In this document: positions 49,501 through 62,090 of the stretch, one piece after another
Position numbering within the stretch: the stretch's first letter is position 1
Layout: every line of letters starts with the position of its first letter
DNA from: Heterobilharzia americana
Taxonomy: Eukaryota > Platyhelminthes > Trematoda > Strigeidida > Schistosomatidae
DNA: 64,000 nt
Assembly (NCBI GenBank): GCA_944470555.2
Contig: OX104134.1
Location: 56,721,890-56,785,889, forward strand
Direction of reading: 5' to 3'
Translations under genes and position numbers: made by a program
The notes under the pieces: generated by a model
Databases searched by the model: none
What the model was told of the DNA's origin: nothing
Seen by the model: the letters and a program-made list of their open reading frames with translations, nothing else

Positions 49501-49619
49501 TAATGCTTTGAATTTTCTTTAGAGGTTGGATGGGTTTTACGGGGCAGGATTGCTAGCCTTATGCGGAACCTCTACTCTTTATCCGGGCTTAGGACCGGCT
49601 AGTAACTAGTGAGGGGAAG
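46564..49619 (-). mobile_element. RTE-clade retrotransposon, copy F (subfamily 2)
   Basis: Read on the minus strand from the leader (CTAGCCGGTCCTAAGCCCGG near 49602-49583) to a long (AAT)n tail at 46564-46592. It is the closest relative of copy D: same KAEKAPGPDGIPP near 48115-48080, same YLGSIVSTTGSGTDED near 47195-47150, same CA repeat and the same TAA (complement 48427-48429). Relative to D it lacks about 200 bp of EN: GCTATGCTA is joined to CTGCACATTCAACGAG near 49040. Unlike D it keeps the complete 3' end. Multiple frameshifts; not autonomous. The one mismatch in its TSD suggests it is older than B or C. Confidence 0.92.
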
Positions 49620-49632
49620 TTCATCTGCGCAT
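49620..49632. repeat. Right target-site duplication of RTE copy F
   Basis: TTCATCTGCGCAT; see 46551-46563. The 5' end of copy F lies directly to its left. Confidence 0.8.
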
Positions 49633-52433
49633 AACTAGATATAATTTCATAATTATTTTTTATGAACTCACTCCCGTGGAATTGATACTCCGGTATACTA
49701 ATGCTGAAATGTTCATCATAAGCCAATTGGGAAGATAATTATCTGCACTCAAACGGTTTTTTCGTCCGATATATCTTGGTCACAGTTTTCCTGTAAAACA
49801 GAGAGTTGAAGGCTTTTAAGTCAGTATCACTTGGCTGAGCATTAAGGGATTTTATTTTATCGAATAAGTGTTGAAAGGCATAGTTCTCTTTTATTTGGAA
49901 TTGGTTTGAAAATTTGTAACTCAAGATTTTGGTGTTGTGTTAGGCACATTTTCAAATCTGGAATCAGTCATTTCTGAGTTTTGTTTAGCATAACTTTGTC
50001 GTAATATTTGTCACTACAGCTTCATTTAAAAATTAGTCATGAAACTATCACTTGGCAAAATACTGAAATATCATTAATAGTGCTTTTGGGCAAGAATCAC
50101 ATTGTGGCAAAACTACTAAATTTTGGGTGACTTCAAATTTATAACAGACTCTTCTAAACTTATGGCAGAACGATTACTAATATCTTGTTCAATCATTAAA
50201 ACCATTCCAGCAGTAACTCACTGCAGTTTCCATCAGCTCATCAAGTTGGCTCTGTGAACAAGATCACTGAACCGACAATTTTTCTTCTTTTACCTACAGT
50301 ATTTGCATACAATCACACATTCATTTTTGCGTTAAACTGCCCAACATAATTAGGATAAAACAGTCAGCTGTCAGTAGAAATTCTCATCTTTTCGTTTGCA
50401 GATGCTCACTCAAGAAACTGTGATAACAATAACTAAGAAACAAGCAGGATATCTTTCGTTTGCTCTCGAAAACGAGATGATCCATACCGGGTGAAGTTTA
50501 TTATATAAGTGTGAAACTCAACACATTTCTTTACATTAATTAGTTGTATTTGAATAATTGTAAGAATAAGACATGCAAAACCTTCTTCCTAAAATATAAG
50601 GAGTACGGTAGTGGAGGGACTTTTTGCAGTAAAATCTTATAGACAATGTGCCTATAGCAAAACAGACCACTGGAATTGGTCACAAAAATACTAAAAAAGC
50701 TTCTCATTCCAAAAACTGTAATATGTGGTTATTCCCTTTACCATTAGGTTAATGAGACCTATTTGAACTCAGTTTATACCAGACCATTCACTCAAATATA
50801 TATTTTTATCCCTAAGTTAAGCTGCTTTTTGTACAAAATTTTAAAAATTGGAGCAAAGTAAAACGTTTTAGTTAGATATAGAAAAATTGCTTTCTAAAAG
50901 GATCACTTTATGAGACCAAAGGATTTTTGACCACATACTATTGATAACATAATTCTCCTTAGGAGTGAAGCAGTATCGGATGGCTTTTCTATCTGCTGGT
51001 TTAAGCCGTCGACATATTCACTAAAAATGTTTAATCTACTCAGTAAAAACCAGGTAGCAGAACAATTCATTATTATTCACATTCACCAAGTGTTTGCAGT
51101 TAACAAATTGCTTGCGTGCAATTGTTGCAGGATCACAAGTGTGGTGTCACCGATCACTTATACTTCATAAACATCAGGAAGTAACAAATATATTCAAGTT
51201 TTTTAATAAGATCCTGTAAGCAACCTTCAACTCACCCAATTATACCATTTAAATGAATTTCCCTTTTATATCTATTTGCTCTTTGCATTTTGCACTTTAT
51301 CGAATTATCCCGTCAGGAACAGCCAATAAACTGATGTTAATTATCCTTTGTTCCGTTATGAGAATTTCCTCATTCAAAAAGACGAAGTGACAGCTTTACA
51401 ACTCTTGGTATATGAATAACAAACATCTTTTTACATGCCAAAGTTTTCGAAATATTCTAAGTATTACTATTCAGGCTGAAGGAATTAGAGTTAAGCAAGC
51501 ACTGAAGCAAAAAAAGATTTTACTGGTCTGTAGAAAAGTTGTTTAAAGTATTTTTCGGATTCTTATTTATAACACTGATAGTACAAACATTGAGCTGATA
51601 TTTAATCTGGTTTACATGACTTCTTAAACTACTGTTATTTAATAGAACCAATAAAATATTTGATAGATTTAACCGGTAATGATCAAGTGTATAAATAGAT
51701 GGTGGTATAAATTCAGTGTTTCAAAGCTTGTTCTGGATTTACTGAACAATGGAAAACATCCGAATGAACTAAAACACAAGAATACATAGAAATACATGAT
51801 TTCAACGCTTTATGTCCTTTTTATTCTTTGTTTCTGTGTTTATTTCAAATGATTTGTAAAAACGCATGTTTAGGACAAATAATTAAAACTATTGAATATT
51901 TATTGCTACTGGTCTGTATATCTTACACAAAAGAAGGACTAAGTCATTTAGGTCAAAATTATAATCAATTATTTCTTCAAAAACAGCATGCAACCACAGA
52001 ACATTTACCTAAATATGATTATTTATACTAATCTTTAGGCTTGTATTTTAGACAAGAAAACAGCTATTATGACTAGACACCAAATGAAAGTAGATGAAAA
52101 GTAGCTGAAATGCCCAGTGAAAAGGATAGACTTTAGGACGGTTGTTTGTTCTAAACTGTTTTTACTGCTTCTTATTTACTGACTTCTAGCATCCCATGCA
52201 TTTATTTTGCATAAAAATACTGTTAACTTGAGTTATGTATTCTGATCGGTACTTACAGCATGACACTCATATCGCTGACCAAGTGATAGGTGTTTCTTAT
52301 TCTTCCTGATTCTAGCATGTTTTCTAGTTTGTTGATCACAGATAAATATTCCTAACTTGGTTGTTTAACATAACCCATGGAGTGGATATTTTCGTCTTGT
52401 AGTATTCTTGAGAAACTAAAGGAATTGTATGAT
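49633..52433. other. Intergenic, no gene seen
   Basis: Small open frames (49739-49924, 51828-52031) show no family motif or splice context strong enough to call. Confidence 0.45.
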
Positions 52434-52745
52434 TGACCTGGTTGCGGCTAGCAGTGGAATTTAGGACGTATGTTTTGTCTTCTTTGGGACTCGTCATCTG
52501 GATATACCTGCAACCCAGTGAGTGATGTTGTTTCAACTGATACTCAAGCCTCGTGCCGATCGATTCAAACGTTAAAGGGTTATCCACTAGGCCACTGAGT
52601 TATGATAGCCACCTCTAGTACAACGGGTATTACTTATTGTTACTTCTTAATACTTGTGGTCCTCCGCTGTTTTACTGGATCTAAATGCTCGATCTGTGTT
52701 GGTAGATGAGCTCCTACGCAGATTCTTTGATATTCCCCGAATATT
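52434..52745 (-). mobile_element. Smα-like SINE, minus strand, permuted order
   Basis: Read on the minus strand the order is SINE tail (GAGCTCATCTACCAACACAG, then AACAGCGGAGGACCACAAG), then head (AATACCCGTTGTACTAG, A-box-like CAGTGGCCTAGTGG), then a ribozyme region near 52508-52460. The hammerhead is decayed: ATGACGA for CTGACGA, AAAA for GAAA, and stem I mispaired. Tail-before-head order means the copy came from a multimer or a circle. Confidence 0.82.
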
Positions 52746-52756
52746 TGTTGTTATGT

Positions 52757-53010
52757 TTGACTTGGTAACCTAATGGATAATCGTTTGGTGTTTGGAGAGA
52801 AATGTGCTGGGTTTGAGTTCCAATAGGAACCACACTCACTGAGGTGGAGGTTCATCCGGCTGACAAGTCCTAAATAGGACGAAACTCACTCCCTTAATCC
52901 CACTGCTAGCCACAATCAAGTCAGTCATAACAGTAAGCATTCAGGTAAAGAAGCCCATATGCCGACACAGATCGAACAATTCGATCCAGTATAACAACGG
53001 AGAACTGAAA
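52757..53010 (+). mobile_element. Smα-like SINE, plus strand
   Basis: Degenerate A box TTGGTAACCTAATGG near 52765, B-box-like GGGTTTGAGTTCC near 52809, ribozyme region near 52866-52908, tail AAGCCCATATGCCGACACAG near 52956. The hammerhead core reads CTGACAA, with loss of the second core G, and the cleavage site is changed, so it should be inactive. It forms an inverted pair with the copy at 52434-52745. Confidence 0.82.
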
Positions 53011-55762
53011 CTACTAACAATTGATTTTAAAAATTGTAGTTTATAGTCTACTAGTAGTTTTCCATTGTGATTTTGTTTACGTTGAGGTCTTACGACATGT
53101 TGGAAATATCTCTTGAGCCAAAAAAGTTAAACTATCGTGGAACTCTGATATGGTAAAGAATATATCTGTATAAAGGTTGTTGATTTAAGTTTTACTACGT
53201 TGGCATACAAAATTCAAAAGGTAATTCGCTACCAACCTTATAGCTTACGTCAAGCCCAAAGAAAGTGGCATTGATAAACTACACTTTTTATACTAATTAC
53301 TCCTCTTTTAACAAACTTTCCTTCTCTTTAATGATAAAGCTCTCCATTTCATTAAATAAGCGTGAAAATATTTAACATTTTAAAAATGTTTATCAAACAA
53401 AAAATATGGATATACTAAGGTAATCCAAAAAATTAATACAGTGAGCAAAACTAACTCTTATCTGATCAAAACTTCTGGCTTGTTACAGAATTTGTTCTTG
53501 GACATGAAGGCAACGAAGAAATTGCCACAGTTTACTACTTATAATAAAAAGTATTATTTGGTCTGTAAGCAATAAAATGAATTTTATTATGTATAGTATA
53601 CAAGTATGCATCCACAGAGCAATGCTTGAATATCTCTAGTGACTATCTTTGCATAAAATGTTAGTTTAATCACTTTCATTTTTACGCATAATAAGTCGAG
53701 GAACAAAAATATTTAACGGTATCCTCTACTGTAATGTTGTTCCGAATACCTGATGAAATACGTTTATAAGAATTCTACATAAATGTGGGCTTAAATGTTA
53801 ATTCAGTATTAGGTCATGATATATGCATGAATGCTAATCCAGTCTCCCAAATACTTCAGGGATGAGATGTTAGAAGTTATTACTTCGGTCTTTTGATGAT
53901 CAGTAGATTTAAAGGAAGAATTACTGTCTGCTAGACCGAATATACTTTATTAGAACTGCTTAACTATTTTGAGATCAGAAGCTTATGAAAATGTATCAAA
54001 TGTAAACTTAAAATTTTACTTCACTTTTAAGTTTAATAACTTAAGGGTAAGTGACGACAAATTTCTCCTGTCAATAATAATTTCATGAAACACTGGGAAT
54101 ACAAGTTTTACTAGATTTCTTGTATTTAACTCAAAAGGAATGTCTCTTTCGGGTTAGTCCAAGTTTTGGTCTTAACATTAAAGACATTAGTATGGCAACA
54201 AAATTTCCATATCAATAACAGTCAGTTTTATACTGAAGTAAACTCTTGAGATCTCAGAGAACAGTTGTAGTTCAGGATAAGGATAACAATTTCTTGAAGT
54301 CCTCTGAGCTTTAAGGTTTGTTTTTGAACACTATATCACAAGGCTGGATAACTTCATTCCTACTTGCTTCATACAGTAAATTTTCGTAGTGCAAATCAGA
54401 GCCTATTTCTATAACTGCAAACGCCTACAAAAGTAATACTTACTGGTCATCAGTGTGAAATTTTATTCTATCTCTATGTTTCCTGTAACCATTAACAATA
54501 CAAGAATGAACCGACTTATAAGACCTAATGTTCAACTGATTACAAAAATATTTAAAATAAATTGATTCTCTTCACAATGCACAAATTTTTCACCGCTATA
54601 ACTTACTATTCAGTGAACCTCACACGGTTATACATGACTGAAACGAGTAGATGCATATGAGCATCTTCAAATTGCCTAGCATCACAACAAAACCGGTTAT
54701 TAAGAATTCGACTAGAAGTTTTATTTGAAGTAACTGCTTTGCAAGTAGCTTTCATGATGAAGTGATGTCGACTGGTAAACTGTAAAAAATTTGGAGTTAC
54801 AGAAGAGTTGTTCCATCTTAATTCTGGACACCTTAACAGTGCATACCAGTGACTCACTGCTGCTCAATCTTAAAACATTCAAATCTGGCAATGACCGCAC
54901 CGTCATTCAGTTACTAGGCTGAAATTCACTGTTTTTGCTCTTTCAGTGTCAGTAAACTAGTGGTATAGCGCAAGTTTCACCTAGTGTCAGTGGTAAACAC
55001 TGATCTTCACTTCTGAGTTAGTTAAACCCACTAGTCACTGCTTCTTGTTAGAACTTCAAGAAATCTATCTGGGACCATTAACTTTATTTACAAAGTACAG
55101 CACTGTTTTCTACATGTAATTAGTAAGAATAAACATAATAAATGATGTGAAAATTTAAGTCCAACCCCTTTTCGGCAGCCTGTGTTATGTTTTATGAGGC
55201 TCTTTCTGAAATGTTATTGCTGCTGGTTAAACTTTAAACTGAGTTGTACACGAAAATCAAGGAATCTAAGCGTCTGACAGTACAGACAAAAACATCAAAA
55301 CAGTATTAGTGTGTGGCTTGCAGGAGCTAAATTGATTTGACAGTAGTTTTCATCACCGGCCGAAACCATCTGTAGAACAGCTGTAAACCTAGGGCAGCTG
55401 TTGTGTCCTTGGATAGGACTCTTGAGCAGAGATACTTTCGTATAAGAATTTTCCCTTTAAACTGGACAATGGCTAATAGATTTTGATGACATTACTTCTC
55501 GGTGGCATAAAATAAGTAAAAAAAATTGAAAGTGCTTGTCACATCTCTACCATTTTCATTTAATATGTCCTTAATGGCTGTCTCTGTCAGCTTTTTCCCT
55601 CTGAGCTATTGTAGTGTGTGTCAATTTAAATTAATGGGTATTTGTTGTAGTTTGTATGTTTACATTTCTATCTTTTTGATGGTGATACACTTAGTCTTAG
55701 AAAACATCCTCACTGTAAGAAGTGTGTACTACCTCTACATCTTTTGTTTTCATGTTTAACAC
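53011..55762. other. Intergenic, no gene seen
   Basis: A hydrophobic open frame at 55526-55759 lacks family motifs. Nothing else is supported. Confidence 0.45.
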
Positions 55763-56017
55763 ATGTGTAAAAGACTAATACAACCTAAGGATCGTTTCTT
55801 TTCTATAAAGAAAAAACCTTCGTTTCTAATTTCAATGATTCCAAAAAATAACTGGTTTTATGATGATAACCTCTGTCAAATATCTGTTAAACCTGAGAAA
55901 TTTTTTGAATTTCGTTCGCGAACTGAGGTATCAGAAATATTGGAATTGTTAGACTTTCTCACGTCAACTGGCTTAAAGAAAATTTTTCATCTCCACTGGC
56001 TGGTATCATTTGAATGA
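55763..56017 (+). CDS. Candidate coding exon, unknown protein
   Basis: 84 codons of protein-like composition: basic start (KRLIQPKDRFFSIKKK), then MIPKNNWFYDDNLC and an acidic/Leu-rich end (RTEVSEILELLDFLTSTG). A possible donor CTG|GTATCA lies at about 56001, which would end the exon before the TGA at 56015. The upstream sequence is pyrimidine-rich (ACATCTTTTGTTTTC), as an acceptor would need. I recognise no domain. Without a second exon this stays a weak prediction. Confidence 0.25.
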   Translation: MCKRLIQPKDRFFSIKKKPSFLISMIPKNNWFYDDNLCQISVKPEKFFEFRSRTEVSEILELLDFLTSTGLKKIFHLHWLVSFE

Positions 56018-56394
56018 AAACCATAAGGCAGAGAGTATTAGACAATGATTTCGTGTTAGTTTCACACTCATCGACAATCCACTTTCCCAACCCTATAAAC
56101 AATACTCCAAGTGTTAGGCTATTTATGTACCCGACTTTTGTAGTATTCTGTCCTTTGTTAGAAATATTGAGGACTACTTGAAAATATGTTTCGTAACATT
56201 TTGGTCACTTTCCGCCACTTAGATTTCAGTTGCAAATAATGAGAAATCTATACTTGCTACGTAATCAAAAGTAATAAAATGCAAGTCTAAGTATTTGCTA
56301 CTACTAATTATAATAACCATATGCTAATCAACTGATAATTTGACACAGTATTAGAGTAAATATATAGCACCTATTCTGAAATACAAGATTTAAG

Positions 56395-57040
56395 GAAGGG
56401 AGCCAGGAAGGCCCTTGCAGCTGCAAACGAGTTGTCTACTGTTCACATTCTCCAAGGTTCCAGAAAGCCCGATACCAGACGGCATCCGGGAATTCTCTGA
56501 CAGAAAAAACACCGTTCACACTGATCAACACGGCTTTCAGGGTGGTCCTTCAGGTGCCACTAACTTGCTGGCTCCCTTGGACAACTGAACCTTTGGCTAG
56601 TGAAACTGGAAAGCATCTCATGCAACTCTCTTCGATTTGGTAAATCAGCTGGCAGTGTCTCGTATGCCAGTCATCCTACTTCACGAGATCGCGTTAGCAG
56701 GTGTAGCTGAACCCCTGCTTCGTTAGTTCAAAGCCTGCCTAGGAGAGACAGGCAGCTTTGGACCAGGGTAAAGAAAATACAGATGGGCTGGATATCCTCG
56801 ACATTGAAGGTATCCCATGGAGAGGTCTTGAGACCATTTACGTTCCGCCTGTTCATTGTCTATTTGTCGCACAGAATTTCCTCACCTATCTTCCGTTTCG
56901 CTTACAGCATAAAAACTTGGAAGAGGGTGACTGCTGGACACTCCAAAACGACCTGTAACTTCAACCTGGAAAAGTGCAAAGTAATAAATTTCAGGACTGA
57001 CGAAGCAGCGGCGGCCGAACTTGAAAACAAGTGACTGTGC
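56395..57040 (+). pseudogene. CR1/SR1-like non-LTR reverse transcriptase remnant
   Basis: Reading across frames: TLINTAFRVV near 56517, then LGETGSFGPG-like LGETGSF near 56742, then GEVLRPFTFRLFIVYLSHRI near 56817-56875, which matches the G-V-L-x-P-L-x-F-x-x-F-I-x-D-L motif of this RT group. FRFAYSIKTW near 56893-56920 follows, where a catalytic F-A-D-D is expected (now FAYS), then FNLEKCKVINF near 56960-56992. The order fits RT motifs 3 to 6. Local GC is higher than the flanks. Dead because the active-site Asp pair is lost and frames change. Confidence 0.68.
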
Positions 57041-57710
57041 CATCACCGAACTGTGTACAGGAACATCTGGGCCTCAACTTTTTTGATATCTTATTCACCT
57101 TTTGTAGTTATAAAGCAATGGCAACCAGAGAGGACCTTGCACTTACTGCGTAGGCAGCTCTACAGCCTCAATCTTTAACTGCTTTGAAAGTTTGATATCC
57201 TATATAAGCCTGCATCCTGAAGTCCTCAATACAGCGGCAACACTTTGTTTGCCAACTAAATGCAATTGTTGTCGGTAGACTATCTAGTCACATATCAAAC
57301 TGTAACCTGTTGAATCAACTAAATAGATAGTGAGGACTAACAATCTTTATTGAAGTTAAATAATGAAGCAACTCTAAACTGAGAGTCGACATAATTTCCA
57401 TATCAAATACCGTTAAACTTCAATTCAAAAGTTTACTTGCTACAAGCTCAGGCTGAAATTCAGCAGTGCTGACGTTGACCAGATATAGCACTATACGTGA
57501 GGAGAGACAACAAAGCCCGGAGTAGAAAAGAACAGCTATTCAGAGCTTAATGTCGTTCCGAGGCTGACACCAATATGCTATTGAAACTACCTTTAAATTT
57601 CTAGGTTTACGAAAACGTTTTTCATTAAAATATATTTTCTATATTCAGAATAAAGATTTGTCACCCTCATTGAGAAGTCACGAAAGTTGGTCTCATTTTT
57701 TGCTGATAAA
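57041..57710. other. Possible continuation of the CR1-like remnant, then plain intergenic
   Basis: Up to about 57280 there are weak matches to the post-RT region (HLGLNFFDILF-like after a frame change). Beyond that I see nothing. Confidence 0.35.
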
Positions 57711-57945
57711 CAATGTTAAAGCAACTTCTTTGTTCATCACCCACTTGGCTGAATCCCCCTTCACATTTTGGTGTTCTACGATTGGCTTAGTTAGGCTTAA
57801 TAACCAATCACATCTTCGTTGAACGCCATATAAATCCTGATACTTAAGTATAAATATATGAGTGGTTGCTTGAAAATTGTTTACTATTTCGGAAAAGATA
57901 AATAAAGAAGTTTATATAACTGACAAATATCTATTCAGGCGGTAA
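57711..57945 (+). promoter_or_regulatory. LTR-like promoter plus poly(A) block, possible solo LTR
   Basis: Within about 100 bp there is a CCAAT box (57804-57808), TATAAAT (57829-57835), a second TATA-like stretch (57849-57858) and AATAAA (57901-57906). A promoter followed within 50 bp by a poly(A) signal is the U3-R arrangement of an LTR. The left end could be TGTTAAAGC at 57711. No second LTR, primer site or gag-pol was found. Exact ends are unknown. Confidence 0.3.
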
Positions 57946-60900
57946 GTCAGTTTTTACATATCTCCTTACTTTTTCTAGTATTTGTATGAATATATTTGTT
58001 TAAGTGCACGCATGTTGACATGAGTAGACAAATTTTCCACAAACATGAGTAGTGAAATCATTTTGGTAAAACTAAACGGTTCATTACAAAGAAAACAATT
58101 GTAAGAAAGTACACTTTCATCATTTCAACCGCTAAAAGTGTTCATGGTTAATAAAAACTAGTTATCAGTTGAATGCAGGCGACAGATGAGATACGGTGCA
58201 AATGATTTGTGGATCATGTAAAAACGAAACAAGAACTTCATCAATCATTTGATTAAAGAAAGTTGGCGACCTGTTGGTATTCATACTCGAACTAACTTAC
58301 TGTCTTAGTTCTCTTTCATTTCGACATTATGTCACAAGAGAGAAAGTCACTTTTACATATTTCCTGAACACTAATAAATAAACTCAGCAAGAAGAAGGCG
58401 ATCATGTTGATTGTAAAGTGATCACCTTACATTTTCTGAATACCAATTTAAGTTCAAACTAGCTTAGATAAACGAAAATAATGTCATTTGATCGAATGCC
58501 TAACTTTTTATAACTAAGAAAGGAATAATTTGTACTTCTCAGAAGTTTGCAACGTAACTAAATGCATATTTACGTCAAGGTGTGTTTAAAATAATCCTAA
58601 CATTTGAGCAAAAACATTACTGATTGTAAAATGGGAGAATATAATTTTAACTGGATAATATTAGTCTGTCATATGCCTGAAATATCCCATTTCTATGTTC
58701 AGGTAGAAACAGTAGTTCTAGACAGCTGTCAGTAGTAAACTTCATGATACCGATTTCTATACCCCACTCATGCTAACAATTTCACTGTACATTCATTTTT
58801 GTATTGATGTTATGACTGGAATTCGAACTCAGTAGGTATCTTACCAGGTTGCCGAACTGTGCAACAAAAGCTATGATTATTAACTGTAATTTTTTATTTA
58901 TTTATTTAAGCATATCAAACAACCGACACTGATTTATAGAGTCTTTGATTTTCAGCTAAAACAAGCCTTCAAACTATTCCACTTCATCATAAAATACACA
59001 TAAAGAGATATCAAGCGAATACATTGCATTGTGCAACAAGCTCCCAGTGTTCTAACGGGAGTTACTTAAAGGTGTCTTTATAGTAAAATGGTGGTTTACC
59101 ATACTTTCCTGTTTAAGCTACAGATACTGCTGTAGCAAACATAAAGTTATCATTACAAGTTGATTCTCTCACATTGCAAATGTTTTTTAGCTACTGTATA
59201 TATTCCACTAAAGAAGGTGAGCACTGTTGTTGATACTTTTATGCACACAAGCGATATAACCGATTACCTGATACTATAGTATTTAAGAACTGTTGCGGTA
59301 GACATATTTTATCAAAAAGGTACTATTAAATCAAGCACGTTTTCATTACAATAGTAGAATTGGAGATTTTATAATAATAGGTATATCTGTACATTATTCG
59401 TATGATGCAGGCGTACCATGTGTATTGCTAACGGTTTATGGCATGACAGCGATGGTAAAAATTTATAACTGAGCTTTAAAATGTTATCTGAATCTTTTGA
59501 GATTCACAAAGCAATCATAACAAGTTGTACTTTTTAGTTATAGCTAAATGCTACTTACAGGTATTACAAATAGTCAAACGAAAACAAATTATACCCAGTT
59601 GTAGAGAAATATGATAGTCACTAGACAAAGTACACGATTAGGCTGATACAGGTGTAGCACTTCATTACAACATTACAACTTTTGAGAATAAGTAAGTCGC
59701 CAACTGCTAGTCCATCTTATCAAACTGATGATACAAAATACAACTAACTGCAAGATAACGTGATTCATGTGTTCCGCCAGACTTTAAAGCTAGAAACTGA
59801 CACCAAGTTTAGTTATCTCAAGAAGCTAGTAAGAGTTATCAAAAATTACAAAGATTAACAAGGTTATTTTGAGTAATACTGGGTATGATAAATAAGTATT
59901 TTTCTCAGAATGTTTCTGCTGTCATTTATCGTCTCAAAGAATTACTGCCCAAGTAACTTCTAAAGCTAAGTAGTTAGATAATTTTCTTTGAGTTAACCGT
60001 TTTGATCATAGGAGGGATGGAAAGCTAGGTATTCTTTTATGTCCACTTTCTAAAAGCCCTTTTTCCAGCAGAAAAAGTTCTATAAAGTGTTTTACTAGTA
60101 TAAAAAACGAACCAAGAATGATGTTCATACCCAACTAAAATATTTTGATTACGATGCAATGTTGATCGCAGTAAAAGGTTGAGACAGCTTTGCAAACCAG
60201 TAATAATATCATTATGCCTAATCAACTTCTAAAATTCTAAATAATCTACGGAATGCTGATTAACTTTTCAGATCCAGACAGTCTATGAAGACTGCGCTCA
60301 TCTCGTCAGATTGCCTTTGTATTTCTAGACATCATTTCCAGACGTTTCTTAGATTTCAGAATCATAAATGCAGTTTTTGTTTGTAATAATGCTGTTTGTT
60401 GAGACAATAAGAAATAATATTCATAATTGAATCTAGCCGTTCTAAGTTTAGGCCGACAGTTAAAAATCTTTAGGGTTTCTGTGTTTTATTTTGGGATGTG
60501 TAAAAGGTGCTAACTTTCACGAAGAAATATTATCAGATGAATTATTGCTTCAGTTATTTCTGATTCGCCAAATAATTCGCAGACGCTATGAAATGAATTT
60601 TCAATATTTATGTTAATGAACAAGAACATAGGTTTCCAACCTCTAGTACCTTTATTTGTATATGTAATGAATGAGAGCAAGGATCACTGTATACTCAAGT
60701 GATTTTTATCCTTATAATCCGTAATATGTGTACCACCTAAAAGTAGACAACTGCGATTCCTTAGCCTCTTAGTCAAGTACAAACCATGCGAACTGGAGTA
60801 ATAGTAAAGGGAAAATGGGTGATCTGTTCATCATTGTATCAGACAGTTACTGGTTACTAGTATTCTGAAGATGTAACGAGAGATCACCAAGAATACTTCA

Positions 60901-61779
60901 AGATTATATTTAATATCCCCATTATTCCTAGAAAAGTCTTTGGTTTAAACGGTCAGAGAACTAGATTTTTATTGGTGGAAGTGAACATAATCATCAAGAA
61001 AAAATAAGTGCTATAATTTTGTTGGATAGTGTAGCAGCTAAAAGTAAGATTTATTTTGAAATTTCCTGAAATCATTTTTTATTTCTCTCATATGACTTAA
61101 AACTGTTAAGTTCATAACTCCACATTAATTTGCTGATTTGATACAGCACACAATGACACAGTTTTATTCACTGGATGGCATTTCCAGGTAAATTTTCTGC
61201 TTATAATTAAATAAAAGTAATCACAACTTTCAAGCTTCACTTTTACGGTACTACAATACTCGATTCTTCTATTTGAAAGAGTGAAGTATGAAAGTTGTTG
61301 TTGTTACTCAGGAAGGAATTTGAATAATAAACTCTGCTAAAAACTTCATCCGGTAAATAATGCTGCATCTGTGTGTAATATTTCAAATAAAGAATCTTTT
61401 TTAGATTTACACTCAACGAATGTACACAAATTTTACATTTACATCAGTAATTAATTCGTAAAAGAATTACACCATGTTCATTTTAGTAAATGCTTAGTTG
61501 GAATGTAACATAACTAAAAAAAATGGATCATAAACCAACCTGAGTAAAACATACTTGCTTTACATTAAAGAATATGACACGCTACGTGTTTATGTAGGTG
61601 ATACAATCTTTAATAATTTGAAGTCGTCAAAATGGTAAGAGTGTTTATTTTGGTTAAATACAATAGATCATGAAATCCAAATTTTCGACTTTTATTTTGC
61701 CTAACTAAAATTTCTAAAACTCTCCCAACCACCCGTTGATAAGTGATCATTCCTTCAACCTTTATCTTCTAACTTGTAG
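57946..61779. other. Gene-poor stretch upstream of the small secreted-protein gene
   Basis: A (TTTA)n run near 58888-58905 and a B-box-like GAGTTCGAATTCC on the minus strand near 58833-58822. No gene is supported. Any noncoding first exon of the 61780 gene would lie here but cannot be placed by eye. Confidence 0.4.
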
Positions 61780-62013
61780 ATGTCAGGAAGAATGTTCTTC
61801 TGGATAACAATCACCTTATGCCTTTTCACTTCTCAAGTAGTCAATACAGCTAAAACGAAATCCAATGGAATATGTTCTCGTCCATCGACAATCAAACTTC
61901 GCGGCGCTATAGAAACACTGGAAAGTTTACTAGGTCAATGTGAGGAATTTGGTTATCTTAGTTCATATACTAAACGTGGTCCAGAACCTTTGTGGGTTGT
62001 AGAAACTAAGTGA
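61780..62013 (+). CDS. Small secreted peptide-precursor-like protein
   Basis: 77 residues from ATG 61780 to TGA 62011-62013. An N-terminal signal peptide is clear: short basic start (SGR), hydrophobic core FFWITITLCLF (6-16), polar end and likely cleavage after VVNTA (residue 24). The mature chain has two Cys (32 and 54) that could form one disulfide, an amphipathic stretch between them (AIETLESLLGQ), and a dibasic KR at 65-66 releasing a short C-terminal peptide GPEPLWVVETK. This is the plan of a neuropeptide or hormone precursor, but no family is recognised and that role is inference. TCTTCTAACTTGTAG immediately before the ATG is a strong 3' splice acceptor, so an upstream untranslated exon or trans-spliced leader is likely. 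A poly(A) signal lies at 62085. Confidence 0.6.
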   Translation: MSGRMFFWITITLCLFTSQVVNTAKTKSNGICSRPSTIKLRGAIETLESLLGQCEEFGYLSSYTKRGPEPLWVVETK

Positions 62014-62084
62014 ACAATACGATGTGTATCATATGAACAAATAATGTAATTTTCGCTTCAAAATGTTTTACAGCAGCGAGACAA

Positions 62085-62090
62085 AATAAA
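62085..62090 (+). terminator. Poly(A) signal AATAAA of the small secreted-protein gene
   Basis: Canonical hexamer 72 bp after the stop codon, giving a short 3' untranslated region typical of compact schistosome genes. Confidence 0.55.

Noticed and set aside
58820..58870. tRNA-like sequence on the minus strand
   Set aside because: A- and B-box-like words are too close together and no cloverleaf can be drawn.
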